Source: WGAL01 sp964570865 (GTDB taxonomy: Bacteria > Bacteroidota > Ignavibacteria > Ignavibacteriales > Melioribacteraceae). Taken from it: a stretch of 29,682 nt of DNA. Positions 14,448 to 23,199 of the stretch are shown in pieces (position 1 is the first letter of the stretch; each line of letters opens with the position of its first letter). The stretch is taken from positions 1-29,682 of the forward strand of contig CAZMZM010000026.1 of the NCBI GenBank assembly GCA_964570865.1. Direction: 5' to 3'. The notes under the pieces were generated by a model. It saw nothing but the letters and a program-made list of their open reading frames with translations. It had not been told where the DNA came from and did not search any database. The position numbers were made by a program, and so were the translations under genes.

Positions 14448-16559
14448 TTAATCTTGTGGTTCTATTCCCATATTATAGAACATAAATGAATAAATATCCG
14501 TGTAAAGAGAAATTGTTTTCTTTACGTTAGTGCCTGCTCCATGTCCTACTTTTGTTTCAATTCTAATCAATGTCGGATTATCCCCTCCATTATCTTCCTG
14601 CAGTGTAGCGGCATATTTAAATGAATGAGCGGGAAATACCCTATCGTCATGATCAGCCGTTGTAACCAAAGTTGCAGGATATTTAACTCCTTTCTTAAGA
14701 TTATGCAAAGGAGAAATTTTATAAAGATACTTAAACTCCGCTTCGTTGTCGCTTGAACCGTATTCAGGCACCCAAGCCCAACCGATTGTAAACTTCTGGA
14801 ATCTCAACAGGTCCATAACTCCAACCATCGGAAATGCTACTTTTGCTAAATCGGGACGTTGATTAATAATAACCCCCATCAATAAGCCTCCGTTTGAGCC
14901 TCCCATTATTGCCAGTTTTTCGTGTGATGTGTATCCTGCTTTTATTAAATATTCACCGGCTGCAATAAAATCATCATAAGCATTCTGACGTTTTTCTTTC
15001 ATTGCCGCTTTATGCCATTTTTCACCGTACTCTCCGCCGCCTCTAATATTTGCCATAGCGTAAACACCGCCGTTTTCAAGAAGAGGTATTCGTGTTACCG
15101 AGAATCTCGGAGTCAGAGAAATATTAAATCCGCCATAGGCGTAAAGCAACGTGGGATTATTTCCGTCCAACTTTAATCCCTTTTTGTAAGTAATAAACAG
15201 AGGTACTTTTGTTCCGTCTTTGCTTTTATAAAAAACTTGCTTCGTTTCATAATCATTCGGATTAAACTTCACATTAGATTTTCTGAATACCTCCGATTTA
15301 TTTTTCTCTACGTTATATTTATAAATTGTAGGAGGATAAGTAAATGACGTAAAAGTGTAGAAAACCTCCTTATCTGTTTTTTCTCCGTTAAAACCGCTCG
15401 CTGTTCCAATTCCGGGCAACTTAACTTCGGCAATCTGTTTTCCGTTAATATCAAATAGATAAACTTTTGTATTTGCATCTTTCAGATAGGAAACAATTAA
15501 TTTGTTATCAACAAAGGAAACACTTCTAATCGGATTCTCTGTTTCGGGTATTACTGTTTTCCAATATTTTTTTGCCGGGCGTTTTGTGTCAATTAATACA
15601 ACTTTGTAATTGGGAGCATCAAAATTAGTTTCCACCAACAGCTTACTTCCTATATTATCAATTACGGAATATTGTGCTTCAAGTTTATTAATGAGAGAAA
15701 TAATTTTACTCTGTTTCTTACTTAAATCTTTATAGTACAGCAAATTGTAATCCGATGAACCTTCCCATCCGGCTATAACCAAATATTTTTCGTCATCTGT
15801 TACAGATGCATCCCAACCACGGCGCGGATTTTTTTTGTCCTGCATAACCAAAACATCTTTATTTTGCGACGTTCCTACTTTGTGATAGTAAAGCTTCTGA
15901 AATTCATTCTGCGCTTTTAATGCTTCCCCTTTTTTGGGCTTATCGTAACGGCTGTAGAAAAATCCATCCTTAAACCAAGCCATTCCCGAAAATTTAACCC
16001 AAGCGAGGTGATCTCCAAGTTTTTTGCGGCTTGCAACATCCATAACAAATACGTCCCGCCAGTCCGAACCGCCTTTTGATATTGAGTAAGCTGCGTATTT
16101 TGTGTTATGCGAAAATGTCAATCCGGCTAAACTGACAGAAGCATCTTTTGAAAAAGTATTTGGGTCAAGAAAAACCTCAGGCTTTCCGGTCAATCCTTTT
16201 TGGTAATAAACCACACTATAGTTTTGTAATCCGTCATTTTTTGAGAAAAAGTAATATTCGCCGTGTTTAGCGGGAGCAGAAAATCTTTCATAATTAAAAA
16301 GTTCCGTTAAACTTTTTTTAATTTTATTGCGAAACGGAATTTTACTCAAATAACTTTCCGTTAGTCTATTCTCTTCCTCAACCCATTTTTTTGTTTCGGG
16401 GGAATTAACGTCTTCCATCCAACGATATGGATCCGCCACTTTTGTTCCAAAATAATTATCCACTACTTTCCCCTTATGAGGCTTGGGATATTTAATTTCC
16501 TGCTGCTGTGAACAAGCAACAACCGAAACGGCTAAAAACAATAAAAATAATTTTTTCAT
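14448..16559 (-). CDS. Prolyl oligopeptidase, lipoprotein
   Basis: Family S9A serine peptidase that cuts short proline-containing peptides. The 703-aa length is normal. Residues 1-15 are a signal peptide ending in a lipobox, VVAC, so Cys16 is probably lipidated and the enzyme anchored in the envelope. A seven-bladed propeller spans about 95-440. The hydrolase domain has Ser555 in MGGSNGGLL, Asp638 in TADHDDRVFP and His673 in KVGHGAG, the full triad. RGGGEYGEKWHKAA (506-519) is another S9A hallmark. The ATG at 16559 has AGAAGG unusually close in front of it. It lies 33 bases behind the thioesterase gene, so they are probably cotranscribed though functionally unrelated. Confidence 0.95.
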   Translation of the reverse strand: MKKLFLLFLAVSVVACSQQQEIKYPKPHKGKVVDNYFGTKVADPYRWMEDVNSPETKKWVEEENRLTESYLSKIPFRNKIKKSLTELFNYERFSAPAKHGEYYFFSKNDGLQNYSVVYYQKGLTGKPEVFLDPNTFSKDASVSLAGLTFSHNTKYAAYSISKGGSDWRDVFVMDVASRKKLGDHLAWVKFSGMAWFKDGFFYSRYDKPKKGEALKAQNEFQKLYYHKVGTSQNKDVLVMQDKKNPRRGWDASVTDDEKYLVIAGWEGSSDYNLLYYKDLSKKQSKIISLINKLEAQYSVIDNIGSKLLVETNFDAPNYKVVLIDTKRPAKKYWKTVIPETENPIRSVSFVDNKLIVSYLKDANTKVYLFDINGKQIAEVKLPGIGTASGFNGEKTDKEVFYTFTSFTYPPTIYKYNVEKNKSEVFRKSNVKFNPNDYETKQVFYKSKDGTKVPLFITYKKGLKLDGNNPTLLYAYGGFNISLTPRFSVTRIPLLENGGVYAMANIRGGGEYGEKWHKAAMKEKRQNAYDDFIAAGEYLIKAGYTSHEKLAIMGGSNGGLLMGVIINQRPDLAKVAFPMVGVMDLLRFQKFTIGWAWVPEYGSSDNEAEFKYLYKISPLHNLKKGVKYPATLVTTADHDDRVFPAHSFKYAATLQEDNGGDNPTLIRIETKVGHGAGTNVKKTISLYTDIYSFMFYNMGIEPQD

Positions 16560-16592
16560 TTCCTTCTCTTTTTTTATTTCAAATATTTTTGG

Positions 16593-17069
16593 TTATTTTT
16601 TCATATTGTCAGGCATTTGCACGGCAACAACTTTACCTTGTGCTGTTTTTTCTTCATTCGCAAAAACAGAAATTATTGAGACAACTTTTTTTCCTTTTTG
16701 TTCAATAACTTTTCCGGTTAGTTTTAGTTCCACGCCCAAAGGAGTAGGCTTTAGATAATCCACCTCGAGATGAGCCGTAACAAACCGGTACGGCGGTTCA
16801 GTGTCGTAGGCGCGGTTATCTGCCTTGTATGCGGCAATCGCTGCCGTGCCGGTACCGTGGCAATCTATTAACGACGCTATCAAACCACCGTAAACAAATC
16901 CGGGAATCGCCGTGTGATATTCCTTCGGAGTAAAATGGGCAATAGTTTCATCTCCGTTGTCATAACTTTTGAGATGATGTCCTTCCGAGTTAAGTTTTCC
17001 GCACCCGTAACAATAACTTACGTCGTCAGGATAAAAATCTTGAACAGCTAAATCCTTAAATTTCCGCAT
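16593..17069 (-). CDS. Hotdog-fold (PaaI/4HBT-like) thioesterase
   Basis: A 158-aa single-domain hotdog protein, likely hydrolysing acyl-CoA thioesters. The N-terminal CYGCGKLNSEG (from Cys20) is the CxGCGxxNPxG-type motif of this subgroup. The central helix YGGLIASLIDCHGTGTA holds the Asp used by related thioesterases, and the second half has HLEVDYLKPTPLG and a closing set of strands. No signal peptide. The ATG at 17069 lacks a strong ribosome binding site. It is divergent from the HAD gene across 75 bases, where both promoters must lie. The substrate is unknown. Confidence 0.88.
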   Translation of the reverse strand: MRKFKDLAVQDFYPDDVSYCYGCGKLNSEGHHLKSYDNGDETIAHFTPKEYHTAIPGFVYGGLIASLIDCHGTGTAAIAAYKADNRAYDTEPPYRFVTAHLEVDYLKPTPLGVELKLTGKVIEQKGKKVVSIISVFANEEKTAQGKVVAVQMPDNMKK

Positions 17070-17144
17070 AAATCTAATCCATTATTTTGTTATTTTTATT
17101 TGCAAATATAACTTTATTAATTTATTCAATAAAACAGAAAAAAG

Positions 17145-17759
17145 ATGAACAAGAAAATAAAAGTTATCGTGTCTGATTTGGGGAATGTCATTATCCCGTT
17201 TGACTATCAACCGTTACTAAATAAATTGGATTCCTATAAACCGGGGTTAGGAGAAAAATTCGGTAAACTATACATGAAAAATTATCACATCCACCGCTCA
17301 TTTGAAAAAGGGGAATTAGGAGAAAACGATTTTCTGAACACTATGATGGATTGGACCGATCACTTAATAAAAGAAGACGAATTTATTGTCTTGTTTTCAG
17401 ATATTTTTACTGTTAATAATGATGTTGTTAATTTGCTGACACAGCTTAAAAAGCACTACACTTTAGTTTTACTTTCCAACACTAATTCCATTCACAAAAA
17501 ACATGGTTGGGATAAATATGATTTTGTTCAAATTTTCGATAAATTAATTTTATCTCACGAAGTCGGTTTTGCTAAACCGGAAAAGGGAATTTATAAAGCT
17601 GTAGAAAATTTTACTCAACTCCCCGGTGATGCGCATCTTTTTATTGACGATATTAAAGAATATACCGATGCTGCGAAAAATTTAGCTTGGGATGCAATTC
17701 AGTTTATAAATTTTCTACAACTGAAAAGCGAACTCGAAAAGAGAGATGTATTATTTTAA
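17145..17759 (+). CDS. HAD-family hydrolase, YihX-like
   Basis: A 204-aa haloacid-dehalogenase-superfamily protein. Motif I is VSDLGNVI with nucleophile Asp11; the usual second Asp is replaced by Gly (DLGNV), as in E. coli YihX, a glucose-1-phosphate phosphatase, and epoxide-hydrolase-type relatives. Motif II is LVLLSNTN, motif III the Lys in SHEVGFAKPEKGIY, and motif IV LFIDDIKEY. An alpha-helical cap lies at about 20-90. By resemblance it could be a sugar-phosphate phosphatase, but the substrate is not determined. Its TAA abuts the stop codon of the convergent rsmG with no spacer, so no terminator separates the two. Confidence 0.85.
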   Translation: MNKKIKVIVSDLGNVIIPFDYQPLLNKLDSYKPGLGEKFGKLYMKNYHIHRSFEKGELGENDFLNTMMDWTDHLIKEDEFIVLFSDIFTVNNDVVNLLTQLKKHYTLVLLSNTNSIHKKHGWDKYDFVQIFDKLILSHEVGFAKPEKGIYKAVENFTQLPGDAHLFIDDIKEYTDAAKNLAWDAIQFINFLQLKSELEKRDVLF

Positions 17760-18440
17760 CTATCGGGAAAGCTCGACTACAACCAGCTTTTTATCCTTTT
17801 CGTTACGTGCATTCGTAGGTTTGTAAGCTAATTCTATAAATGTAGATTTTTTGATGTGAGAACCGTATTTAAGCTTAGCTGTTTCAATCTCTTCGGTTAA
17901 ATCTCCACCTTTAATAGTCATCAAAAAGGCTTTTTTCTTTGCCAAAGGAAGAGCATATCTAAAAAGTATAACCAACGGAACTGTTCCGCGCGTAACAACC
18001 AAATCAAAACTTCCTTCATATTTTTTTACAAATTCTTCATCCTCAACGCGATAGTTTTCGGCGGTAAGATTTCCCATTTTAAGCTTTTGAATAAATTCGT
18101 CAACCGCCTTAATTTTTTTAGCCGTGGAATCTACCAAAACACCCTTTAACGAAGAGTTCATGATTCCGAGAGGTATTCCCGGTAATCCGCCGCCGGTTCC
18201 TATATCGAGAAAAGAAGAAACTTTTTCAGGAATAAACCTGGAAATATAAGCGGAAATAAAAATATGATTTTCAATTATATTTTTAATATCTCTTCGTGAG
18301 ATTAAATTTACTTCTTCATTTTTTTGCGTCAGCAATTCTGCAAAATGCGCCAATCGCTCCAGCTCGAAAATCTCCGGACTTAAGCTGTTTTCCCAAAAGA
18401 ATGATTTTAATTCGCCTAAATATTTTTCTTCTCTGTTCAC
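17760..18440 (-). CDS. rsmG: 16S rRNA (guanine-N7)-methyltransferase RsmG
   Basis: Methylates G527 (E. coli numbering) of 16S rRNA using S-adenosylmethionine; its loss gives low-level streptomycin resistance in other bacteria. The 226-aa protein has the SAM site FLDIGTGGGLPGIPLGI, then VDSTAKKIKAV and VTRGTVPL. The start is a GTG at 18440 after AGAGGT, 16 bases behind the mnmG stop, so the gene belongs to an mnmE-mnmG-rsmG unit like that near the origin of many genomes. In many bacteria parA and parB follow rsmG; here a convergent HAD gene does. Confidence 0.96.
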   Translation of the reverse strand: MNREEKYLGELKSFFWENSLSPEIFELERLAHFAELLTQKNEEVNLISRRDIKNIIENHIFISAYISRFIPEKVSSFLDIGTGGGLPGIPLGIMNSSLKGVLVDSTAKKIKAVDEFIQKLKMGNLTAENYRVEDEEFVKKYEGSFDLVVTRGTVPLVILFRYALPLAKKKAFLMTIKGGDLTEEIETAKLKYGSHIKKSTFIELAYKPTNARNEKDKKLVVVELSR

Positions 18441-18456
18441 TGCTAAAACCTCTAAA

Positions 18457-20319
18457 TTAATGTTTTAAATATACTAATAAAACCGAAATATCCGAAGGGG
18501 AGACTCCGGAAATTCTCGAAGCCTGTCCCAACGTACGCGGTTTTATCTTTTGCAATTTTTCACGAGCTTCCATGGAAATAGTTTTAAGCGACATGTAATT
18601 GAAATCCAACGGTATGGAAATTTCCTCGTGTTTGTTAAGTTTTTCTACCAATTCCTGTTGTTTTTTGATGTAACCTTCATACTTTAGTTCTATTTCCACT
18701 TTCTCAAGAATTTCATCCTTTACTTTAAAATCAAACTCAGCGCCTATCTCCGACACAAGGTCTTTTATTTTAACTTCCGGTCTTTTGGTTAATTTTGCAA
18801 GAGTTTCGGAATTTTCCAACAATGACGATCCGTTTCTCTCCAATAATCCGTTCACTTCTTTCGGTTTTACTTTTTTATTATTGAAAAATGAAATTAGCCG
18901 GTTAAGCGTTTTCATATCGTTTTTAAACTCATTGTATTCATCTTCGGTTATCAAGCCGTAGTCGTAACCGATTTTCATCAATCTTTCCTTGGCGTTATCT
19001 TGGCGAAGAAGAAGACGATGTTCAGCACGTGAAGTAAACATCCTGTAAGGCTCGTTTGTTGATTTATTGACTAAATCATCAATCAAAACCCCTATGTATG
19101 CATCAGTACGTTTAAGGACTAATTCCGGTTTACCAATTATCTTAGCCGCCGCATTTATTCCGGCAATTAAACCCTGACCGGCCGCTTCTTCGTAGCCGGA
19201 AGTTCCGTTGACCTGACCTGCTAAATAAAGCCCTTTTACACGCTTTGATTCAAGAGTTAAGTCAACTTGATACGGCGGAAAAAAATCATACTCGACTGCA
19301 TATCCCGGTCTAACCATTACCACATTTTCAAGTCCGCGCATTTTTTTCATAGCTTTAAGCTGAACATCGGCGGGAAGCGAGGAGGAAAAACCATTTAAAT
19401 ACATCTGATCGGAGTCGAGACCTTCAGGCTCCAGAAAAAGTTGGTGTTTTTCTTTTTCGGCAAAACGCACAATTTTATCTTCAATCGAAGGACAATATCG
19501 AGGACCTGCGCCATCTATTAAACCTGTGAACATGGGAGAGAATTTAAAACCAACTTCCAGCTCTTTATGTGCATCTTGATTGGTATAAAGCAACCAGCAA
19601 CTTTTTTGAGGAAGAAACGGAAACTTGCTTTTATCCGTACGGAAAGAAAACGGTTCAGGATTTTCATCTCCGGGTTGTTCTTCCAAAACATCAAAGTTTA
19701 TTGACTCGGTAAGCAATCTCGGCGGAGTTCCCGTTTTTAATCTGGCTGTTTCAAATCCCAACTTAACCAAAGCTTCCGTTATCCCGACAGCAGCTTCTTC
19801 TCCGTATCTGCCTCCGACACTGGGAGTAAGCCCTGTGTACATTATTCCGTTTAAAAACGTACCGGCAGATATAACAATTGCTTTACATTTATACTCATTA
19901 CCCTTTTGGGTTTTAATTCCTATAACCGAATTATTTTCAACGACTAAGTCATTCGCAATATCTTCTATGATATTTAAGCCCGGAGTATTTTCCACAACTT
20001 TAACGGCTTCTTCGGAGTAAAGTTTTCTGTCGGATTGACATCTCCCCGCCCAAACAGCCGGACCTTTGGATTTGTGCAAAATACGAAACTGTATCCCGGA
20101 CCTATCGGCAATCTGCCCCATTACACCACCCATCACATCAATTTCGTGCACAAGATGCCCTTTCGCACTTCCTCCAATAGCAGGATTGCACGATAATCGT
20201 CCTATTCCATTTTTTTCCATCGTAATCAGAGCAACAGAAACGCCCATTTTAGCTGCCGCCACACTCGCTTCTATTCCGGCGTGTCCGCCTCCAACTACAA
20301 TTACATCATATTCATTCAT
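18457..20319 (-). CDS. mnmG: tRNA uridine-5-carboxymethylaminomethyl modification enzyme MnmG
   Basis: FAD protein that with MnmE installs the carboxymethylaminomethyl group on U34 of several tRNAs. The 620-aa length is normal. FAD-binding GGGHAGIEA is at 10-18, followed by the family motifs RLSCNPAIGGSAKGHLV, SGIQFRILHKSKGPAVW, RLKTGTPPR, and AGQVNGTSGYEEAAGQG with the conserved redox-linked region. The C-terminal helical domain that contacts MnmE is complete. The leader between mnmG and mnmE (78 bases) carries two parS-like palindromes. The start is the first of two in-frame ATG-like codons; the ribosome binding site is weak (AAAAGTTAGA). Confidence 0.97.
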   Translation of the reverse strand: MNEYDVIVVGGGHAGIEASVAAAKMGVSVALITMEKNGIGRLSCNPAIGGSAKGHLVHEIDVMGGVMGQIADRSGIQFRILHKSKGPAVWAGRCQSDRKLYSEEAVKVVENTPGLNIIEDIANDLVVENNSVIGIKTQKGNEYKCKAIVISAGTFLNGIMYTGLTPSVGGRYGEEAAVGITEALVKLGFETARLKTGTPPRLLTESINFDVLEEQPGDENPEPFSFRTDKSKFPFLPQKSCWLLYTNQDAHKELEVGFKFSPMFTGLIDGAGPRYCPSIEDKIVRFAEKEKHQLFLEPEGLDSDQMYLNGFSSSLPADVQLKAMKKMRGLENVVMVRPGYAVEYDFFPPYQVDLTLESKRVKGLYLAGQVNGTSGYEEAAGQGLIAGINAAAKIIGKPELVLKRTDAYIGVLIDDLVNKSTNEPYRMFTSRAEHRLLLRQDNAKERLMKIGYDYGLITEDEYNEFKNDMKTLNRLISFFNNKKVKPKEVNGLLERNGSSLLENSETLAKLTKRPEVKIKDLVSEIGAEFDFKVKDEILEKVEIELKYEGYIKKQQELVEKLNKHEEISIPLDFNYMSLKTISMEAREKLQKIKPRTLGQASRISGVSPSDISVLLVYLKH

Positions 20320-20330
20320 TCTAACTTTTG

Positions 20331-20346
20331 TGTTTCACGTGGAACT
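20331..20346. promoter_or_regulatory. parS-like site 1 (one terminal mismatch)
   Basis: TGTTTCACGTGGAACT differs from a perfect parS by one symmetry change in the right arm and a T for A at the last base. It keeps the CACGTG core and falls 12 bases upstream of the mnmG ATG, inside the leader. ParB proteins of many bacteria bind 16-bp palindromes of this form. Its centre is 33 bp from that of site 2, about three helical turns, so both face the same side of the helix. Confidence 0.75.
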
Positions 20347-20363
20347 TTTTTGTTTCTTTTTCT

Positions 20364-20379
20364 TGTTTCACGTGAAACA
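20364..20379. promoter_or_regulatory. parS site 2 (perfect palindrome)
   Basis: TGTTTCACGTGAAACA is the perfect 16-bp palindrome used as a ParB-binding centromere site in many bacteria. It lies between mnmG and mnmE, a common origin-proximal place. The exact match makes chance unlikely; the identity of the binding protein is inferred since parB is not in the window. Confidence 0.9.
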
Positions 20380-20397
20380 AACATCCTTTCATAAAAT

Positions 20398-21756
20398 CTA
20401 TTTTCCAATACAAAATTTATCGAATATGTTATTCAACATATCATCCGTAGTTACTATTCCGATAATCTCATTTAACGATTCGAGAGCTTCTCGAATATCT
20501 AACGCTACAAATTCTTGTGACATTCCCGAATTAATGGTTTCCTTAGCTGAAACTAGCGCTTCATTTGCTTTTTTCAGTGCGGAAAAATGTCTAATATTTG
20601 AAACAATTGCTGTCTTTTCACTATATGATTTTGAATCAATTGCTCTATTTTTTAAGATTTGGAAGAGTTCATTAATACCTTCTCCGGTTTTTGCGGAAAT
20701 AAAAACATCGGAATCCATTTTCGTGGAATTACTCAAATCAATTTTGTTTGAAACCACTACAATCTTATTTTTATCTTTAATCTTTAATAACGATTCAAAA
20801 ATATCTTTATCAAACCCTGTTGTTGAATCATTTATAAACAATACCAAATCAGCTTTAACAATCGCTTCTCGACTCCGCAAAACTCCTTCTTTTTCAACAT
20901 AGTCCTCAGCCGTTCTTATTCCGGCGGTATCAAACAACCGAAAAAGATAGCCGTCAATTTTTAGTTCCTCACGAATGACATCACGAGTTGTTCCCGGAGT
21001 TTCGCTGACTATCGCACGGGATTCTTTCAATAAATAATTCAGCAAAGATGATTTACCTACATTAGGCTTTCCAACAATAGCAACATTGATACCGTCACGT
21101 AAAATTTTACCGAAATTATATGAGCCGAGAAGTTTATTTATTTCTTCAATTGTAAAATCAATTTTTGAGATAATTTCCTCGTTCGGGATAAATTCCAAAT
21201 CCTCTTCCGCAAAATCCAACTCCAATTCTTCCAACGATAAAATATTCAGCAAATTTTCTCTTAACAAATTTACTTTTTCCGACAACATACCGTTAAGCTG
21301 ATTTCTTGCTCCGCGTAATGATGCCTCTGTTCTTGCCGAAATAATTTCTGCAACAGCTTCGGCTTGCGCCAAATCTATTCGTCCGTTCAAAAAAGCACGT
21401 TTTGAAAATTCTCCGGGTTCCGCCGGACGAACTCCCAAATCTACTAATTCCGAAATTACCTTTTCTACAATTAACGGATTTCCGTGAACACTTATTTCAA
21501 CACTATCTTCTCCGGTATATGAATGTGGAGCTTTAAAAACGGAAACCAACACATCATCAATTACCGAATTATCCTGAGCAATTATTTTTCCGTAATGAAT
21601 TGTGTTCGGTTTTGCATCAGATAATTTTTTATTACCGCTAAAAATTTTATCGACAAGCTCTGCGCAATTTTCTCCACTGACACGGATTACGGAAATGGCT
21701 CCTTCTCCGGCGGGAGTAGCTAATGCGGCAATAATATCTTCGGAATAAATCTGCAT
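20398..21756 (-). CDS. mnmE: tRNA modification GTPase MnmE
   Basis: Potassium-dependent GTPase acting with MnmG on tRNA U34. The 452-aa protein has the N-terminal tetrahydrofolate-binding domain (about 1-120), the helical domain, and an inserted G domain with GKPNVGKSS (229-237), TTRDVIREE, DTAG (276-279) and NKIDL. It ends in CIGK, the conserved C-terminal CxGK. The ATG at 21756 has no Shine-Dalgarno site; a 17-bp inverted repeat lies directly upstream. It probably starts the operon mnmE-mnmG-rsmG, separated from mnmG by 78 bases. Confidence 0.97.
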   Translation of the reverse strand: MQIYSEDIIAALATPAGEGAISVIRVSGENCAELVDKIFSGNKKLSDAKPNTIHYGKIIAQDNSVIDDVLVSVFKAPHSYTGEDSVEISVHGNPLIVEKVISELVDLGVRPAEPGEFSKRAFLNGRIDLAQAEAVAEIISARTEASLRGARNQLNGMLSEKVNLLRENLLNILSLEELELDFAEEDLEFIPNEEIISKIDFTIEEINKLLGSYNFGKILRDGINVAIVGKPNVGKSSLLNYLLKESRAIVSETPGTTRDVIREELKIDGYLFRLFDTAGIRTAEDYVEKEGVLRSREAIVKADLVLFINDSTTGFDKDIFESLLKIKDKNKIVVVSNKIDLSNSTKMDSDVFISAKTGEGINELFQILKNRAIDSKSYSEKTAIVSNIRHFSALKKANEALVSAKETINSGMSQEFVALDIREALESLNEIIGIVTTDDMLNNIFDKFCIGK

Positions 21757-22162
21757 ATAGAATTAGTTGAACTAATTATTATCAAAATATATTATTTAAA
21801 CTTTATATTATACGGAAAATAAATTAGAAAATCAAGAGAAAAATTCCGCTAAGTTGTTGTAACAAAACAAGTTATGGAAACAAACACATTTCGCTAATCC
21901 ACAACAACCATTAATTCCGGCAATTCATTAAAAATATTATTACCGTTTAACGTGAAAATAAAAACCGGTAAATCGAATTATTCTACGCATATTTTTCTAT
22001 AAAACAATAGCTTAAGTCCCGATTTAATAAAAACTAACGGATTTTTTAACCGTTTCAACTTCTTAACAACTTAAAATACATTCTGACAAAATTGTAGATT
22101 TATTACCTGCTATTTTCTCAAAAAAGATTTATTATTGAATTTAAAATTTTATAGATTAGTAA
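21757..22162. other. Divergent intergenic region mnmE / sua5
   Basis: 406 AT-rich bases between divergently transcribed mnmE and sua5, holding both promoters. Apart from the inverted repeat next to mnmE it has an 8-bp inverted repeat with a 40-base loop (GTTGTTGT 21853-21860 / ACAACAAC 21901-21908). TAATCCACA at 21895-21903 differs from a DnaA box (TTATCCACA) by one base. No cluster of such boxes is seen, so this is not supported as oriC. Confidence 0.35.
21761..21777. repeat. Perfect inverted repeat upstream of mnmE
   Basis: AATTAGTT-G-AACTAATT is a perfect 8-bp inverted repeat with a single central base, starting five bases upstream of the mnmE ATG. It occupies where a ribosome binding site would be. 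As RNA the single-base loop is too tight for a full stem, so a DNA operator is more likely than a hairpin. Confidence 0.5.
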
Positions 22163-23131
22163 ATGAAAATTCTTTCTCCTACAAAAACAAATATAAATCT
22201 TGCGGCAACTGCAATAAAATCGGGGGGATTAGTAGCCTTCCCTACGGAAACGGTTTACGGACTTGGAGCAAATGGATTTGATTCAATTGCCGTTGCTAAA
22301 ATTTTTGAAGCAAAAAATCGTCCTTCATTTAATCCTTTAATTTTACATCTTCCTTCCAAATCATATTTGGAACAAGTTACTACATGTACGAATGAAAAAG
22401 TAATGTTGTTAATCGATAGTTTTCTTCCCGGTCCGTTGACTTTAGTTTTACCAAAAAGTAAAAATGTTCCGGAAATTGTTTCGGCGGGAAATCCGTCAGT
22501 TGGAATAAGAATACCGGATAACAAAATTGCTTTAGATTTTATTTCTGCTTGCGAAGTTCCGGTTGCCGCACCAAGTGCTAATATGTTTGGAATGTTAAGC
22601 CCTACAACAGCAGAACATGTAGCCGAACAACTCGGCGAACGTATTGATTTTATTATAGACGGAGGCAATTGTAATGTCGGAGTTGAATCGACCATTATTG
22701 AATTCGACGGTAATGATTTCCATATTCTTCGCCACGGCGGATTGCCGGTAGAAAAAATCGAAAAGTTATTAGACGAAAAACTTCCTTTTAAGTCTGATGC
22801 AATAAAACCTAATTCTCCGGGACAATTAAAATCCCACTATGCACCACGCGTCCCCGTTGCTTTTGTCGATGAAGTAAACATAGAAACTGTAAACCGTGAA
22901 AAAACAGGAATATTGATTTTTTCGGAGAGAAAAAAATTCGGTGATTTTTCTTCGGAAAAAATTCTATCTGAAAGGGGCGACATGGAAGAAGCTTCGGCAA
23001 ATCTATTTAATTATCTTCACAAATTAGAAGAAGAAAATTTAGATTTAATATTAGTTGAAAAAGTACCGGAAAAAGGTTTGGGTAAAGCCATTATGGATAG
23101 ATTAGTAAAAGCTACCAATCGTTATAAATAA
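22163..23131 (+). CDS. L-threonylcarbamoyladenylate synthase, Sua5 type
   Basis: Makes threonylcarbamoyl-AMP for the universal t6A37 modification of tRNAs reading ANN codons. The 322-aa protein has the YrdC domain (about 8-200) with GGLVAFPTETVYGLGANG, KNRPSFNPLILHL, PGPLTLVLPKS and VAAPSANMFGMLSPTTAEHV, and GVESTIIEF. SPGQLKSHYAPRVPV marks the linker to a C-terminal Sua5 domain (about 225-322), so it is the long Sua5 form, not the short TsaC. The ATG lacks a strong ribosome binding site. It is divergent from mnmE and convergent with the M1 peptidase gene. Confidence 0.95.
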   Translation: MKILSPTKTNINLAATAIKSGGLVAFPTETVYGLGANGFDSIAVAKIFEAKNRPSFNPLILHLPSKSYLEQVTTCTNEKVMLLIDSFLPGPLTLVLPKSKNVPEIVSAGNPSVGIRIPDNKIALDFISACEVPVAAPSANMFGMLSPTTAEHVAEQLGERIDFIIDGGNCNVGVESTIIEFDGNDFHILRHGGLPVEKIEKLLDEKLPFKSDAIKPNSPGQLKSHYAPRVPVAFVDEVNIETVNREKTGILIFSERKKFGDFSSEKILSERGDMEEASANLFNYLHKLEEENLDLILVEKVPEKGLGKAIMDRLVKATNRYK

Positions 23132-23141
23132 GAAAATTTTA

Positions 23142-23182
23142 TTTACTTCGATATTTCAATTTTCGTGAAATACCGAAGTAAA
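23142..23182. terminator. Shared terminator of sua5 and the M1 peptidase gene
   Basis: Two 17-base arms (23142-23158 and 23166-23182) pair with one exception, which is an A-C mismatch on the plus strand but a G-U pair on the minus strand. The loop is 7 bases. On the minus strand AAAATTTTCTT follows; on the plus strand the flank is less T-rich. It lies 10 bases beyond sua5 and 17 beyond the M1 gene, between the convergent stops. Confidence 0.8.
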
Positions 23183-23199
23183 CAAATGAAATAATTACC

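Noticed and set aside
20066..20902. Long plus-strand frame of 278 codons over mnmG and mnmE
   Set aside because: It covers two well-identified genes on the opposite strand and the parS leader; its product is low-complexity and rich in Ser/Ile/Phe, as expected for an antisense shadow.
21757..22162. Replication origin between mnmE and sua5
   Set aside because: Only one near-match to a DnaA box was found, with no cluster, no dnaA and no unwinding-element pattern beyond general AT-richness.
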